Positions 23,048-35,707 of a stretch of DNA of 64,000 bases are shown one piece after another. Positions within the stretch are counted from its first letter, which is position 1. The number at the start of each line of letters is the position of its first letter. Below the pieces are notes generated by a model. That model saw nothing but the letters and a program-made list of their open reading frames with translations, did no database searches and had not been told where the DNA came from. The position numbers and the translations under genes are program-made. Origin of the DNA: Schistosoma haematobium (Eukaryota > Platyhelminthes > Trematoda > Strigeidida > Schistosomatidae); NCBI RefSeq assembly GCF_000699445.3, contig NC_067195.1, positions 59,247,591 through 59,311,590 on the forward strand, read 5' to 3'.

Positions 23048-23770
23048 TTACTTACTTACGCCTGTTACTCCTCGTAAAGGAGCATAGGCCGCTCACCAGC
23101 ATTCTCCATCCAACCTTGTCATGGGCAATCCTTTCAAGCTCTTTCCAGTTGTTATTCACTCTTTTCATATCTGCTTCTATTTCCCAACGTAATGTGTTCT
23201 TTGGCCTCCCTCTCTTCCTCTTCCCTTCAGGATTCCAGGTTAGGGCTTGCCTCGTGATGCAGTTTGACGATTTGCGTAATGTATGTTCTATCCATTTCCA
23301 TCGTCTTTTCCTAATTTCTTCTTCAGCTGGAAGTTGGTTTGTTCTCTCCCACAGAAGGCTATTGCTGATGGTATCCGGCCAATGGATGTTGAGTATCTTG
23401 CGTAGACAGCTATTTATAAATACTTGTACTTTCTTGATGGTGGTTGTTGTAGTTCTCCAATTTTCACCTCCGTACAGTAGAACTGCCTTGACCTTCGTAT
23501 TGAAGATTCTGACTTTGATTTTTAGTTAAAAGTTGCTTTGAGTTCCATATGTTCTTCAATTGTAGGAATGCGGCCCTTGTTTTGCCGATCCTTTCCTTTA
23601 AGTCTGCATCTGAACCTCCTTGTTCATCGATGATGCTTCCCAGATATGTGAAGGATTCTACATCTTCCAGAGTTTCGCCATCAAATGTGATTGGATTGCT
23701 GTTTTCCGTTTTGAATTTGAGGACCTTAATTTTCCCCTTGTATATGTTGAGGCCCACTGATTTTAATGAT
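23048..23770 (-). pseudogene. RTE reverse transcriptase C-terminal fragment, sister subfamily
   Basis: On the minus strand the frame begins SVGLNIYKGKIKVLKF and continues with FTYLGSIIDEQGGSDADLK and FLQLKNIWNSKQ. A shift near 23525 follows, then [18 protein letters not shown] and [10 protein letters not shown] to the SNRRK end. It matches the C-terminal 240 or so residues of the element at 11161 but with consistent differences, so it is another RTE subfamily, closest to 31716-32181. It is 5'-truncated. Confidence 0.75.
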
Positions 23771-24338
23771 ATGGCTGATAAATAATCAGAAAAAAATCTA
23801 ACAGAATAAATATGATTATTCATATATATCTGTTAAGACACCTGTTAGTTACTAAAACCAGATGTGAATTTTTCTTATCATAATGTCCATAATTGAGTTA
23901 TTTTATTTTATTCTATTTTATCTACAAAGATAAGTTTCATATTTCAAGGGGTGGATAGAAGTAAAACAACAACAAAATAACACACACAAAAAAAACTAAA
24001 TTGGTGCCATATTTTTCAGAATTTTGTATAATAAATTGCATTAGTAACTTATATTTTAAATGATATATATAATAGTTTAGATATGACCAATTGAATAAGT
24101 AATTCCATTACAGAAACATTCAATTCATTTTGTATGAGAACAATTATGTTTAATGTTGTAATATAAAAGTTTTCAAAGAACTAACTGATCAAATATAATA
24201 TTTCAAATCTATCTATTAGTTGTGAATTCCTTTAGTTGGTTATGATTCATTTTTACCAAAAGTTGTACTACATGAAGTTTGTATTTTAAAGATTTGATTA
24301 TGAAATTATATATATGTATTAGATAAATGGTTCATTTT
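23771..24338. other. AT-rich spacer, nothing recognised
   Basis: A-rich tracts occur near 23970-23995. Nothing else was recognised. Confidence 0.35.
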
Positions 24339-24720
24339 GATTGAGATCATGAATCTATCCACTATCCCATACACGTGAATCGAACTCAGGACCATCGATT
24401 TCAAGCACGAACTTTTGTTTTCTAGATCGCTGATGTAGTTATCCACTGAAGACAATGGAAGATGATCACGCGATTCCATGGTTGGGTTGAAGTTTGACAT
24501 TAACACCGTTGGGTGCTGGTTCAGTGATCTAGAAGTTAGGCGTTCACGCGTGATACCGAAGGTCCTGAGTTCGATTTCCGTGTGTTGGATCTTGAGTACT
24601 CATATCTGAGGAGTTCTATACTAGGACAAAACGATCATTTGGTGATTTCAGGTTTTCAATGATGGCATAACATTGATCGATTCATGATCTCAATCAAAAC
24701 TCAACAATGTCTACAACCCT
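24339..24720. repeat. Family B fold-back with 17-bp inverted ends
   Basis: A short minus arm with B box complement (TCGAACTCAGGACC) is followed by a plus unit with leader, tRNA-like head (GAGTTCGATTTCC) and hammerhead relic (CTGAGGAG, AAAA in place of GAAA). The ends GATTGAGATCATGAATC (24339-24355) and the complement at 24679-24695 match perfectly. Confidence 0.65.
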
Positions 24721-25177
24721 ATACTAATGACATGGTTTATTCTTTCTCGTGAAGCTATCTCTATTCAGTAAATCTAGACTTAACATGGAAACGTCAGAAT
24801 TGCAAAGCTGTTGTTTCACAAGAGTAAAAAATTTAGAAACTTTAAACTTTAATTTAATCATTCAGAATGTTTCATTGAATCAGCCTTCATAATCTGCACA
24901 TTATACTTTAAATTTCCTAAAACTGTTCCATAAGTTTAACTTCTCAACTTGTAACATTATATGATATGAAATCTACTTCATTCACGATGTTCACTATTGC
25001 TGTTACATATCACCTGATGGATCTCACCAACCATAATATTGTGTTGAAAGCTTAGATTATTCTGTTAGTTTGGAAATTAATATACTAAAAAAGAGTGAAT
25101 TTGATCTTGAAATATATTTACTGAAATCACGAAATAAACAAATCAGTCAGGCTATCGTGTATTATCCTTTCTTCAAA
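24721..25177. other. AT-rich spacer, nothing recognised
   Basis: No gene or repeat family was seen. Confidence 0.35.
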
Positions 25178-25250
25178 AATACCATCCAGCTCAGAGAACA
25201 AAACTCCAACAAAATCATCCACCTGAAGTACAAATCTTCACCATGTCCGA
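25178..25250 (+). repeat. Family D half copy
   Basis: CATCCAGCTCAGAGAACAAA followed by ATCATCCACCTGAAGTACAA matches one arm and the tail of the D repeats at 2008 and 5250. Confidence 0.5.
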
Positions 25251-25339
25251 AACGCATGACTTTTTTAATCGTAATACGATGTAGAATTAAACGAAACTTT
25301 CCAAGATTTCAGTAAGAGGCTCTAATGTGTGATGAATTT

Positions 25340-25628
25340 GCTGAGACTATAATTTATGGACGACCTATGAGCGATGCTAAAGTGACCTTGAGGGTATCCA
25401 CCTAGTAACTAGGATCAAATGAGGGTTATAAAGCAGTGTGATGCATTTGAATTATGATTTATAGTTGATGGTTAAAATTAGGAATCAGATTTAGGGTTTT
25501 CATCATGAACTGATATCAGCTATGATGCCAAAACTTTATTTAACCAAATGGATGAGTGAATTTCGCGCTGAAATCCGAGACATGTTATCTTAAACCTGAA
25601 TGGTTCGCACATAAATTAGAGTCTCACC
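25340..25628. mobile_element. Merlin MITE
   Basis: The ends are GAGACTATAATTTATGGACG at the left and, in reverse, GGTGAGACTCTAATTTATGT at the right. The length is about 289 bp. Flanks ATGAATTT and GCGAATTT agree at 6 of 8 positions, an eroded target duplication. It is non-coding and resembles 21793-22070 inside. Confidence 0.7.
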
Positions 25629-25984
25629 GCGAATTTTAAACAAATTAGTGACATATACTAATTAATGTCACTGAATAATAATCGTAAAACACGACAACCG
25701 CAAAAGAATTGTAAATATATTCTCCTTAGTATTGTAACCAATATGAGACAGGAATTCGATCGATTTAGTTTAATCTAAGAGTCAAAATTTTTTTATCATA
25801 ATGTATTTTTAAAGTACTATACAGATTTTTTTATTATTGTTTGCCCAACTACGAATTGTAATGCAAAGTGTTGCTTACTTAGTCATAAGACTAAGGAATT
25901 ATGATTACAATTAATAACATGAAGTATATATTTGTCCTTTTCAATCAGGATATGAATAATTTGCTTAGTTTAAATAAAACTAAA
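25629..25984. other. AT-rich spacer, nothing recognised
   Basis: No gene or repeat family was seen. Confidence 0.35.
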
Positions 25985-26132
25985 TATTTATTCATTTATT
26001 TATTTATTTGAACACATAGATAATGGAACAACGAGGCACCAAATACATATGCGCCACACAAATCTCATTTGATTTGTGTGAGGGCTGTGATACTGCCCGG
26101 GTGCCGAAACTGAAGCAGGTTAAGACCTAATA
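25985..26132 (-). repeat. Family R repeat, 3' end only
   Basis: It keeps only the terminal about 145 bp with the (AAAT) tail. This shows that copies lose the opposite end, as 5'-truncated retroelements do. Confidence 0.6.
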
Positions 26133-26341
26133 AGAATTGGTTCATTTATTTTCTTAAATGATCAGTGAATTAAACCTTATACTTTCAAGTGTTTATTGTT
26201 GTTAATAAATGTGGGTTTTAATAAACATATTCTTAATTGTATATTTGCATGACCACTTTTTTTTCATATGTGAAAACATAAATTATGCATGAAGTTATTG
26301 GTGATTGGATTTTACCTGGAATACACTCATATGTAATAAAG

Positions 26342-26866
26342 ACTTCTATTAAGTAAAGATGGATAATAGTTAGCAGTGGAATCCACGAAGCGTTTCGTCC
26401 AATTTGCGACTTGTTAGCTAGATGTACCTGTATTTCAGTGTTGTTGTTCACTCTGGGATTAAAATCCAGTATCTTTCGCTTCAGAAATTATCAAGTTATC
26501 CACGTACCTACTGAGTCTTGATAGCCACTTGCATGTGCAATGAGGTGAAGTTTAAATTCATTTGGTATTGTTCGCTTGAATCCTCCCATTAAAGTTTAGT
26601 ACTGCAAATGATCAGTCTCTTCTTGACATATGTACATCCTGTGCAGATTACCTCGATATTTCCTTAGGTCACAAGCATTATAAGAAAAAATAGATGGTGG
26701 TTAGCAATGGAATTCAGGAGGCTAATCACTGTTCATCTTTGCTTATAATAATTGTGACTTCAGACAATCCGCACAAGATGCCAATAAAAGACTGATCAAT
26801 TGTAGTATTAAACATCGATGGGAAGATTCAAACAAACAATACCAAATGAATTTAAAACTTCTATTA
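26342..26866. mobile_element. Family A unit plus fold-back with 10-bp TSD
   Basis: A minus family A copy with hammerhead relic and tRNA-like remnant is followed by a second minus 3' segment. That segment stops at the cleavage-triplet complement (AATTCAGGA, about 26719) and turns into a plus arm ending AATACCAAATGAATTT. ACTTCTATTA flanks the whole at 26342-26351 and 26857-26866. The hammerhead core is mutated (CTAACAAG). Confidence 0.65.
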
Positions 26867-26970
26867 TTAAAATTATTATGTTACCATTAAATTTACAAAA
26901 TAACATAAAAATTAAGTGAAATCGAATCATGTACATGGCATTTTCCATTAACTTTAAATGACTATTCTAC

Positions 26971-27512
26971 AATTAAATTAACTGGTTGAAATTATGAGTC
27001 AATTGAAGCTAGACCACAATGGAAAACATGGAAGCACTGGACGGCCGTTTCGCCCTAGTATGGGACTCCTCAGTTGGGTGCATCCACGAACCCGCATCTC
27101 GCGAGATTCGAACCCAGGACCCATCAGTCTCTCGCCAGGTGCTTAACCAACTAGACCACTGAGCCGGCCAGCATCCAACGGTGTGAATGTCTAACTTCAA
27201 CCAATCCACGAAGTTGCCACACCGTACACCATTGTCTTCAGTGAATTGATATCTCACAACAGATCTGGTTGAACTGCACTGGTAACGGCTTCTCACAAGA
27301 ACTCTAACAGTACCTCTTGAAGTCAGTCATCAGTGAGCAGATGATTATTATCAGAAGGGGTTTTGTGGTGATTTTAGAAATTTCACTGGAGTCCCATACT
27401 AGGACGAAACAGCCGTCTAGTGCTTCCAAGTGGTCTAGCTTCAACTGACTCATGATTTCAACTAGTAAAATTTCTAAAATCTCCAAAAACCCCTTCTGAT
27501 AATTAAATTAAC
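26971..27512. mobile_element. Family B composite with perfect 12-bp TSD
   Basis: AATTAAATTAAC flanks the insert at 26971-26982 and 27501-27512. Inside are a complete minus unit (26983-27345: 3' end, hammerhead, tRNA head, long leader), then a tail in minus orientation (TCAGAAGGGGTTTTGTGG), then a plus 3' part from mid-hammerhead (TCCCATACTAGGACGAAAC) to CCCCTTCTGAT. The minus hammerhead keeps CTGAGGAG, stem II and GAAAC, but its stem I is mismatched. Confidence 0.75.
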
Positions 27513-27826
27513 GTTGTTATATTTAAAAAGTAACTTATGTATTGTAAGTTTAACTGTGAAATTATTCATTAGAATTATATTCTATTAATTAGAAAGTTTA
27601 TACTGGACATACAATTTAACATTATCCTGTAATAAACTAGTGATCACAAGTTATATAAATGTAATATATCTGATTATTTTTTCATATCAGATGTCAGCAA
27701 CTGTTAATGACGATATTATGTTAATGAATTTAAAGTTTTTATTGGGTGTGATAGAATAAATAGTATAGTTTCATCAGTTCATTGTGAATTTGTATTTAGT
27801 AAAATTGAAGATTATATCTAATTTAG
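27513..27826. other. AT-rich spacer, nothing recognised
   Basis: No gene or repeat family was seen. Confidence 0.35.
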
Positions 27827-28170
27827 TGTTATGTTCGTTAACTTGAATGCTACTACTGATTCGTCTTACTCTGAATGGAACGAAGAATCAATGATTCAGA
27901 GACTCAATGGGCTATACTGGTCTGTTGTTCCCGACTCAGCTAACTCGATCCAGAAGTCTTGGTAAGATGTAGAAAGTGTATTCTACAGACAACTAGAGAT
28001 ACCAGATTCCTCAAGCACACAAATCAAGCGTATTTATACAAAATATATATGATCGATATTGCCATGGAAGTTTTTGAACATTTAATCGATAAGTTAGTCA
28101 ATCGACTATGTGCATGGGTGGTAAGAAGTGCCCAAGCATACATTTGCATACAAGCTCCACAAAGATAACA
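27827..28170. repeat. Family F repeat, possible solo LTR
   Basis: The segment starts TGTTATG and ends GATAACA, LTR-like ends. Its right part (CCCAAGCATACATTTGCATA) resembles 38630-38690. The flanks TTTAG and TTACG do not form a good duplication. The LTR call is tentative, and the 69-codon frame inside is not convincing. Confidence 0.35.
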
Positions 28171-29748
28171 TTACGAAATATGAGTTTTGGGGATCTAACG
28201 TCCCCATTACTTAGAAATATCTACATAATGAATCAGCTGTAAAGATTCCCAAATTGACTTTGTATCTTATAAAATTATCGTTATAAAGTCTACAAATTTT
28301 AGAATTATTTTTATATAAGATTTCCATTGAACATTGTTCAGTGCTACCCATTGTTAAATGTAAACTCATTCGTATATTTAATTAATTAAAGTACTGAACA
28401 ATGTCTATACAGATTTAAAAGAATACCAAACCATGTTAATGATATGGAGAAGTAATCAGAAGTAGCCTAGTGAGAAGATCAATCGATAGAGATCAGAAGT
28501 GAATTAAAAGACAACTGCATTTCATTGTCTAAGAAATGGGTCAATTTCCTAATGATTAGAGTATATATATATAAATGAGTATTTGTACATTTTATTCAAC
28601 AACCCAATACAATTTCTCTCTCACTCTTGTTTCCTAACTCAAGTAGTTAGTTAGGGAAGGGGGTTAACGCTCAGCACACTGTATATCAGTATTAGATTTT
28701 GAACACCACCCCATCGCAACAGTCATCTTTTTTCTTATTTAAAAGACATGAGTTCTATTATGAACATTATTTATTTATTTTATCATAAGATAATAAAGAA
28801 AGAATTTACAGTTTCTGTTTTACAATTTATTGATTATTTTAAAAGTTTTAATATTTTTAACCCTATAATATTAACCAATTCTTTTATTCTATTCATAGAA
28901 ATTTCATACTTTTCTAATGATTAACATTCATTCTTGACAAAATAGAAAACTTTCTACTAAAAACTAAACTTATTACTGACCAACATGACATTTAACATTC
29001 ATCTTATTGATATAATATTATGTAAGGAAACTAATCCTTAACAACAACAACAGCAAAATCATTCTAATTTACTATTAGTTATCATATTACATTAACCGGT
29101 TTGACTTATTTGATAATAGAAATAGAATTTATGTTTTTTTTTTCTTTAGAAAACAAACAAAAAGTCGTTTAACAATGGTATACATGTCAAGAATATGTAT
29201 GTATTACATTATTTAGAAAAAATGTTTTACAAAAAGAAAAAAAAGGAAAAAAAGACACAAGGATGCAGATTTAAAAGAAAATAATATCGTTGTTTCTTTT
29301 CTTTTTCTTTATCTTTTTTTTCATTTCTCATTGATTCATTGTTTATGATGACTAAAAAGAATCTATAAAAAACTAATTTTTTTCATTACAGTTTGGAGCC
29401 AATTATCAGATTTTAAATGACATTTACAAGTTTCAATTTCTTTGTTTCAATGAGGTTTATTATTTTTTTTTCTTCGAAAGTTACGAATTAATATTACTTC
29501 TTTATTATTATTATTATTATTATTAGTTTTGTTGCTTTCTGTAATTGAACTATCTTAAGTTAGTTTATATATCAGTTGTTAAAGAAACATGCATAAAAGT
29601 TCCCTTATCATTTGATAATTATGACGCATAAAATATTGTTCTCTAAAAGGAATGAGTGAGTCATTATCTAATAAACAATTATATGAGATATTGTGAATCA
29701 AAAATCAGTAGTAAGTCTGTTGAATAAAACTTATTTAGAATATCACAG
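28171..29748. other. AT-rich spacer with microsatellites
   Basis: (TA) occurs near 28562-28575 and (ATT) near 29503-29526. No exon or repeat family was recognised. Confidence 0.35.
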
Positions 29749-29903
29749 ATTGAAATCATGAGTCAATTGAAGCTAGACCATCATGGAAAACCTGGAAGCA
29801 TTGGACGGCCGTTTCGTCCTAGTATAGGACTCCTCAACAGTGCCCATCCACGATCCCGCACCCCACGAGATTCGAACCCAGGACCTATCAGTTTCGCACC
29901 AGG
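29749..29903 (-). repeat. Family B repeat, truncated in the tRNA-like head
   Basis: The minus copy has the 3' segment, hammerhead (TTGAGGAG, first core base changed) and B box, and ends inside the head. Confidence 0.65.
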
Positions 29904-31690
29904 AATAATTAAAATTTATAATGTTTCTTTCTGTTGATTATTTGGAGCTTTTGTTATGGATCAAAAATATTAATCGTTTTATTCTAATCAACGTTTGTGT
30001 AGATTGTTCAATTTATAAGTGGTTGTTATCAGTTACTACAGTTAGTGTGAGAATCTTTGAAAAGTCCTAAAAGTATTATATAATCAGTCGAAATCCTATA
30101 TTCCACAGTTATTTGATGTGAAGTTAGTTTTTATAACCGACTAGATTGATTGTTTAAGTCCAGTCCAGTTCGAATTCGAGAGTGTTTACTGTTGAGAGAT
30201 AACTTTTTTCGATAGTTTTCAGTTATTTTATGGTTTAGTTAGTTTTGCATTGAAGCGTCACTTAATTTAAATGTTTTTTTTTCAATTATCCTTCCATATA
30301 TTACTCTTATATCACAATAGCATAACAATATAATGTAATATAAAACCCATAAGCTAATTTTCTTGTCATTGAAGTGTACCATAATGATACTAATACTAAT
30401 CAAATGATCTAAACGTAATTTTTTATGGAAAGTATTTTTGTTGTGCCGAACATTTATGAAAATAACCGTAACTCAAAGTTTATTGACAGATGAAAATTCC
30501 ATTTCTCTGTCTAGCTTACTTTCTCGAATTCGACAATTTTTGATGTTTATTCTAAGAACAATAGTTCGATTGATTAGTAACGAGATATTAGAATTTCACT
30601 CTGAATTTTGAAGTAAATCTGTATGGCAATCAACAAACCAGTACGTCAACAATTCAAACACCGATGGCTGGAATCCTCTTTATTATAGAGTTTGCCTTAT
30701 GACCTCGGCTACCGACATAATATTTACGGTTTATTCTCAGAAATTTAGAAAGAAACTTAATTATCTCAAATACAAAAGAATCAAAGGAAGTTTACAACAA
30801 TATAAGACCAAAGTCTTCCATAAATCAGTTAACGCTCTCTAAAATAGTTTATTTTGTTTGAAAACAACCAAATTAAAATAATTCCAACGCGAGACTGTGT
30901 GTAATGGCCAGGCCACACCAACTTTGTATTAAACGTGCCTTTCATAAAATCTATATTTTTTTATTTAAAAACATTTAGACCACACAAAAGCTTATAGTGA
31001 CTATAAAGAACATGAAAATATACAAATTAAACATACAAATCTACTGTCTATCATATCGTCCCTTGACATTGATGAAAAATATATTGTTGAGCTAATTCAC
31101 TTCATGTTAAAACTATCATTACCTATAACTAATGTGATCTAAGCTAAATTGGAAAATTGCTCTCAAATTAATTCATCATTCGTCCTCTAAATCTCATACT
31201 TATCTAAATTTTACCTCACAAGAAGTAGTACGTACAAAAAGTACTGAACATATAATCCTGTTGTACATGAAACGCATTATAACAACCTGTTTAGACTTGT
31301 CTAAAGTGATTTGATTTGTTTACTTCCTTATTCAGGCACATCTTAACCTAAAGGTCATTTACTCCTCAAAAAGTGTTTACAAAAGACTCTAAAGTGTTAT
31401 AAATACAGTTGCTGATTTAACTGAAATGTCACCGATTTAACAATTGTTCAAATCACTAAACATGACAAAACGTTTTGCTCATATATAATGAATTATTTGA
31501 GAGTATGTTAGGATAATAGGCGTTATTTAATTCATTGATTTACTTTATTGGGTTTGTTTTCTCTTAAGACAACTAAAAGTATTTTCAAAAATATAGTATG
31601 ACTTACTATGAACCTTTTACATATTATTTACGAAAAATTTAAAAGTAAGTCTGACGTTAAACATTCATTCAACGTTGAAGTTTATATACA
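29904..31690. other. AT-rich spacer, nothing recognised
   Basis: No convincing coding or repeat structure was found. Confidence 0.35.
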
Positions 31691-32185
31691 AGATATATAT
31701 ATATATATATATATATAAAGTCAGAATCTTCAACACAAACGTCAAGGCAGTTCTACTGTAAGGACCTGAAACTTGGAGAGCCACTACAACCACCATCAAG
31801 GTACAAGTATTTTAAGATAGTTGTCTACGTAAGACACTCAACATCCATTGGTTGGATATCATCAACAACAGTCTACTGTGACAGAGGACAAACCAGATTC
31901 CAGCTGAAGGGGAAATCAGGAAAAGATTATGGAAGTGAATAAGACATACATCACGTAAATCATCAATCTACATCTAGAGGCTAGCCCTAACTTGGAATCC
32001 TGAAGGGAAGCGGAAGAGAGGAAGGCCAAAGAACACATTACGTTGGGAAATAGAAGCAGATATGAAAAGAGTGAATAACAATTGGAAAGAGCTTGAAAGG
32101 ATTGCCCATGACAAGGTTGGATGGAGAATGCTGATGAGCGGCCTATGCTCCTTCACGAGGAGTAACAGGCGTAAGTGATATATAT
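31691..32185 (+). mobile_element. RTE 3' fragment inserted in a (TA) microsatellite
   Basis: AAAGTCAGAATCTTCAACAC to AGTAACAGGCGTAAGTG corresponds to the last about 155 codons of the RTE frame ([29 protein letters not shown]), with frame shifts and stops. A (TA) tract precedes it (31693-31716) and TATATATAT follows at 32180, so the target was probably the microsatellite. It is closest to 23048-23770. Confidence 0.75.
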
Positions 32186-32683
32186 ATGAGAAGAAATAGA
32201 TTTTAATTGTTTATATCAAAATCATTAGACTAATATGCAACAGAGTATTTTAGAGTATATAATGAAATGTATATAAATGTTTATGACATGAAATAGAGTT
32301 CAGTCATCAAGTTAACTTTTAGAAGAAAGGCAAAAATAAAAATGTAAAACTTTTTTTTCATATTTATTTTCTTTACCGGCAATTGATAGACAGAAATTAT
32401 GTAAATTTCTCATGTATATAAAAAACTAAATTAAAATAATCTAAACACTATGATATGAGGTAAATACATATTACTAGAGTCATTTCATTCATTTCAAGTG
32501 GTACATCATTTTGTTACAGTTAAATAAAGGAGAAAGAGAAAAAGGTTTTTCCCATAAACGTCTATTATTCTTACACTGATATATATGAAAACACATTATA
32601 CATGTCAATCAAAGATAACTATGTACTTTTGTTATTTTTTTCTTAAAGAAATTACTCAGTAGACAAATGTCCAAATAATAATA
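32186..32683. other. AT-rich spacer, nothing recognised
   Basis: No gene or repeat family was seen. Confidence 0.35.
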
Positions 32684-32689
32684 ATGCTA

Positions 32690-32898
32690 ACTAGTAGTAG
32701 TACTGATAGTAGTAGTGATGGTAGTAGTAATAGTAGTGGTAGTAGTAGCACTAGTAATAATAACAATAATAGTAGTAATAGTAGTAGTAATAGTAGTGGT
32801 AATAGTAGTAGTAATAGTAGTAGTAATAGCAGTGGTAGTAATATTAGTAGTAACAGTAGTAGTGGTAATAGTAGTAGTAGTAGTAGCAGTGAAGCATG
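32690..32898. repeat. Trinucleotide microsatellite (AGT/AAT)n
   Basis: About 200 bp of interrupted AGT, AAT and GGT units. Reading it as protein gives only Ser/Asn or Val/Ile runs in several frames, so it is not treated as coding. Confidence 0.85.
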
Positions 32899-33131
32899 AA
32901 AAGTAATATGAAAATTTTAAGTTTTTGAAAGAGAAAAAGAAACATAACAATAAGAAAGCATAATACAGTGAAAGAAAATTGTTTCCATCTTTAATTCTTT
33001 GCATTTACGATTCATTCAAATTTTCAATCATCAATTTTTTTGTTATAATTAATAATACAATGTTATTCTTACATGAAACCTTAATTTCATGTATAAAAAA
33101 CTTTATTATAGGAAGGAAAAAATAAATTAAT

Positions 33132-33446
33132 AGTTGAATTCATGAGTCAATTAGTTAGATCACCATGGAAAACCTGGAAGCATCGGACGATCGTTTCGTC
33201 GTAGTATGGGACAGTTCAACAATGGGTATCCATAATCCCACCTCGCGAGATTCGAACCCAGGACCTATCTGTCTCACGAGCGAACGCTTAACCTGTAGAC
33301 CACTGAGTGGACATCTAATGGTGTTAATGTCTTACTTCAACCGACTTACCTCCAGTGCTTCCAGGTATTCCATGATAGTCTAGCTATAATGAACTCATGA
33401 ATTCAACTTTTAAATTACTACAAGCTCCACAAAACCGCTTTCTGAT
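33132..33446. repeat. Family B unit with extra arm starting at the ribozyme site
   Basis: A minus unit (tRNA head with B box complement TTCGAACCCAGGACC; hammerhead core lost) is followed at 33351 by a plus 3' arm whose first bases are TCCAGTGCTTCCAGG, that is, from the hammerhead cleavage triplet onward. The outer ends TTGAATTCATGAG and CTCATGAATTCAA are inverted repeats. Confidence 0.65.
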
Positions 33447-33787
33447 CATTTATATTTTGACTACAAAAGTTAGATTAGAATTAACCAAGTGTGACAAAAT
33501 ATAGAGTATATGTGGCTTATTAAGAATTATGTTATTTTTTTGAAAACTAACAATAAATTTATTAGCATTATGAAATAAAAAAACTTGTTATCATCTCAAA
33601 CGTAAGTATTAAAGTGGAATAGGTTGTAATTCAGATACATCATTATTCGCTCAGTGAGAAGCTATGGGATCTAGTTCAATGAGCAATCATAAAAGGAAAA
33701 CAGTGGAATAACACAATTTTGGATGGTGATTTAATTTTATTATCATTCACTGAAGTTGTAGTATATATATATATATATATTCCTAAA
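33447..33787. other. AT-rich spacer with (TA) tract
   Basis: (TA) lies at about 33762-33780; nothing else was recognised. Confidence 0.4.
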
Positions 33788-33995
33788 GCATGACAGTGTT
33801 GATTCAAGTAGCTCAGTGATAGGGTAACAAACCATATGGTTGGGTGTCCCCAGTTTCAACCTCATGCATAGTATCATTTCTCTCAAAATTGCTGATACGA
33901 TTTTCTGATATTTGCCAGCTAGTGCAAAATCTAAGTTCACACTTTCCAATCGATTACCTCGAACCATCTGACACAGATTCACAATGTAAACAATA
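33788..33995 (+). repeat. Family C tRNA-derived repeat, diverged
   Basis: The A-box-like GTAGCTCAGTGATAGGG (about 33808) and a B-box-like CAGTTTCAACCTC (about 33851) lead into a segment related to 3640-3808 (CTCTCAAAATTGCTGATACG). The hammerhead positions are eroded. Confidence 0.45.
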
Positions 33996-34310
33996 TTGAG
34001 TTACTTAAATTAATGGCCAAACTAGTACTTGGTCTGTAGAAATCTATTAATACTAAAAAACAAGACAAATATGAGGTTGATTACTACTTAGTAACCAATC
34101 ACTGTGTAAAATGTTTCAATGAATGAGTAACTCGTATTTCATAACAGTTTGTAGAATTTTCAAAGTAAAATAATTACTTGACAGTGAATTTTACTAAGAG
34201 GTTTAAAAACAGAATTCTGACATTATCAAACTAGGTTATCATAGTCTATATGTTATGTGTACATGTTATGTATGAAATACTTTCAAATTTATATTTTCAA
34301 TAGTCAATTA
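33996..34310. other. AT-rich spacer, nothing recognised
   Basis: No gene or repeat family was seen. Confidence 0.35.
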
Positions 34311-34675
34311 GCATCTATCTACGCAAAATACTTCGGATCTGTTGGCCAAACACTATTAGCAACAACCTATTGTGGGATAGAAGAAACCAGATTCCAGCGG
34401 GAGAAGACATCAGCAAGAAGCACTGGAAGTAGATAAGATACACACTGAGGAAAGCACCCAACTGCATCACAAGTCAAGCTCTCACATGAAATCCTCAAGG
34501 CCAAAGGAGAAAAGAATGACCAAAGAACACATAACGCCGACAAAACGGAGACAGACATGAGAAGAATGAACAACAATTGGACAGAACTAGAAAAGGTCTA
34601 GGACAGAATGGTTTGGAGAATGCTGATCAGCAGCCTATGCTCCATCGGGGGTAACAGGCGTAAATAAGTAAACAA
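34311..34675 (+). mobile_element. RTE 3' fragment
   Basis: It starts within [18 protein letters not shown] sequence (CTACGCAAAATACTTCGGAT) and ends GGGGGTAACAGGCGTAAATAAG. It shares the TGA at the ALT-W position with the element at 11161, so the two are close relatives. It is 5'-truncated. Confidence 0.75.
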
Positions 34676-35001
34676 TCCATTATAACTTTATAAAACTAGT
34701 AAATATTTAAAGCCAATGAAATCTCTAGATTTGAAGACAAATTAGATTGACTGACAGTTTCAATACGATACAAATATATTCGAACATAGAGATATTATAA
34801 CTAGTTTCTAGTAATATACCTATTAATATGAATATTTTTTAAAAATAACTAACATTAGATTCAGTATATTCTGTTAACAATTAAATAAACCTTCTCTTTA
34901 GACTTAGACTATGAATACAAAATATTAGGGAACATTCTTTTATCAAAAAAATATTTGGAACATTCTTTTATCAAAAAACTATTTGGAACATTATTATTAG
35001 A

Positions 35002-35036
<35 letters not shown>

Positions 35037-35707
35037 TTAATCAGGTTATTATTTTTTATTAAAGTAAAATCATTTCCATGATATAAAATGCCTAATTTAT
35101 AGATGTTTTACTTATCTTCTCCTATTCAATAGATAAGAATCTCTATGACCTGGAAAAAACTATATATATCTATATACTGTCCAATTAACCTAAAATAAAC
35201 TCTTATAACTTAAGAGTTCATACTGTTATTATGATGATTAGTTTATTTGAAAAGAAATAAAAAAGGGGTTATTATTACCCCCCCCGGTAGAATTCTTTTG
35301 TTCTTGAAATTTGTTTCTTTATATTTTTTGTATTCTAGAATGATTTTATTTTTAAAAAAAAAGAAGAAGAACAAGAAAAAGAAGAAAAGAGCTAAGTTTA
35401 GAATAATGATAAACATAAATTCATTATTATTTCAAATGAACAATGAATCAAAGCTACAATAGAATGTTAGAATATTTTGATGGTTAGAAATAATTATGAA
35501 GAGAGAAAAGAAGTTATGACTTTATTTTTTTTAATGTTTTCCTATTGATTATATTTAAGAGTGATTTAGTTACATTACTGTTTGTACACAGTTTTCTATA
35601 TAACAGATATACCTTATTTAATTATTATTGAATATAAAAACAACAAGAAAACATAAATATTTTTGACTTTTATTCTGTAGTTATTTATCAGATTTAATAA
35701 TTAAAGT
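34676..35707. other. AT-rich spacer with (AAT) and A/G tracts
   Basis: (AAT) lies at 35007-35035, a C run at 35278-35285 and an A/G-rich run at 35353-35390. The Lys-rich frame across 35247-35462 reflects composition only. Confidence 0.4.

Noticed and set aside
32684..32899. Ser/Asn-rich open frame
   Set aside because: It is a trinucleotide microsatellite, open in several frames on both strands.
35247..35462. Lys-rich 71-codon frame
   Set aside because: It is generated by A/G-rich low-complexity sequence.
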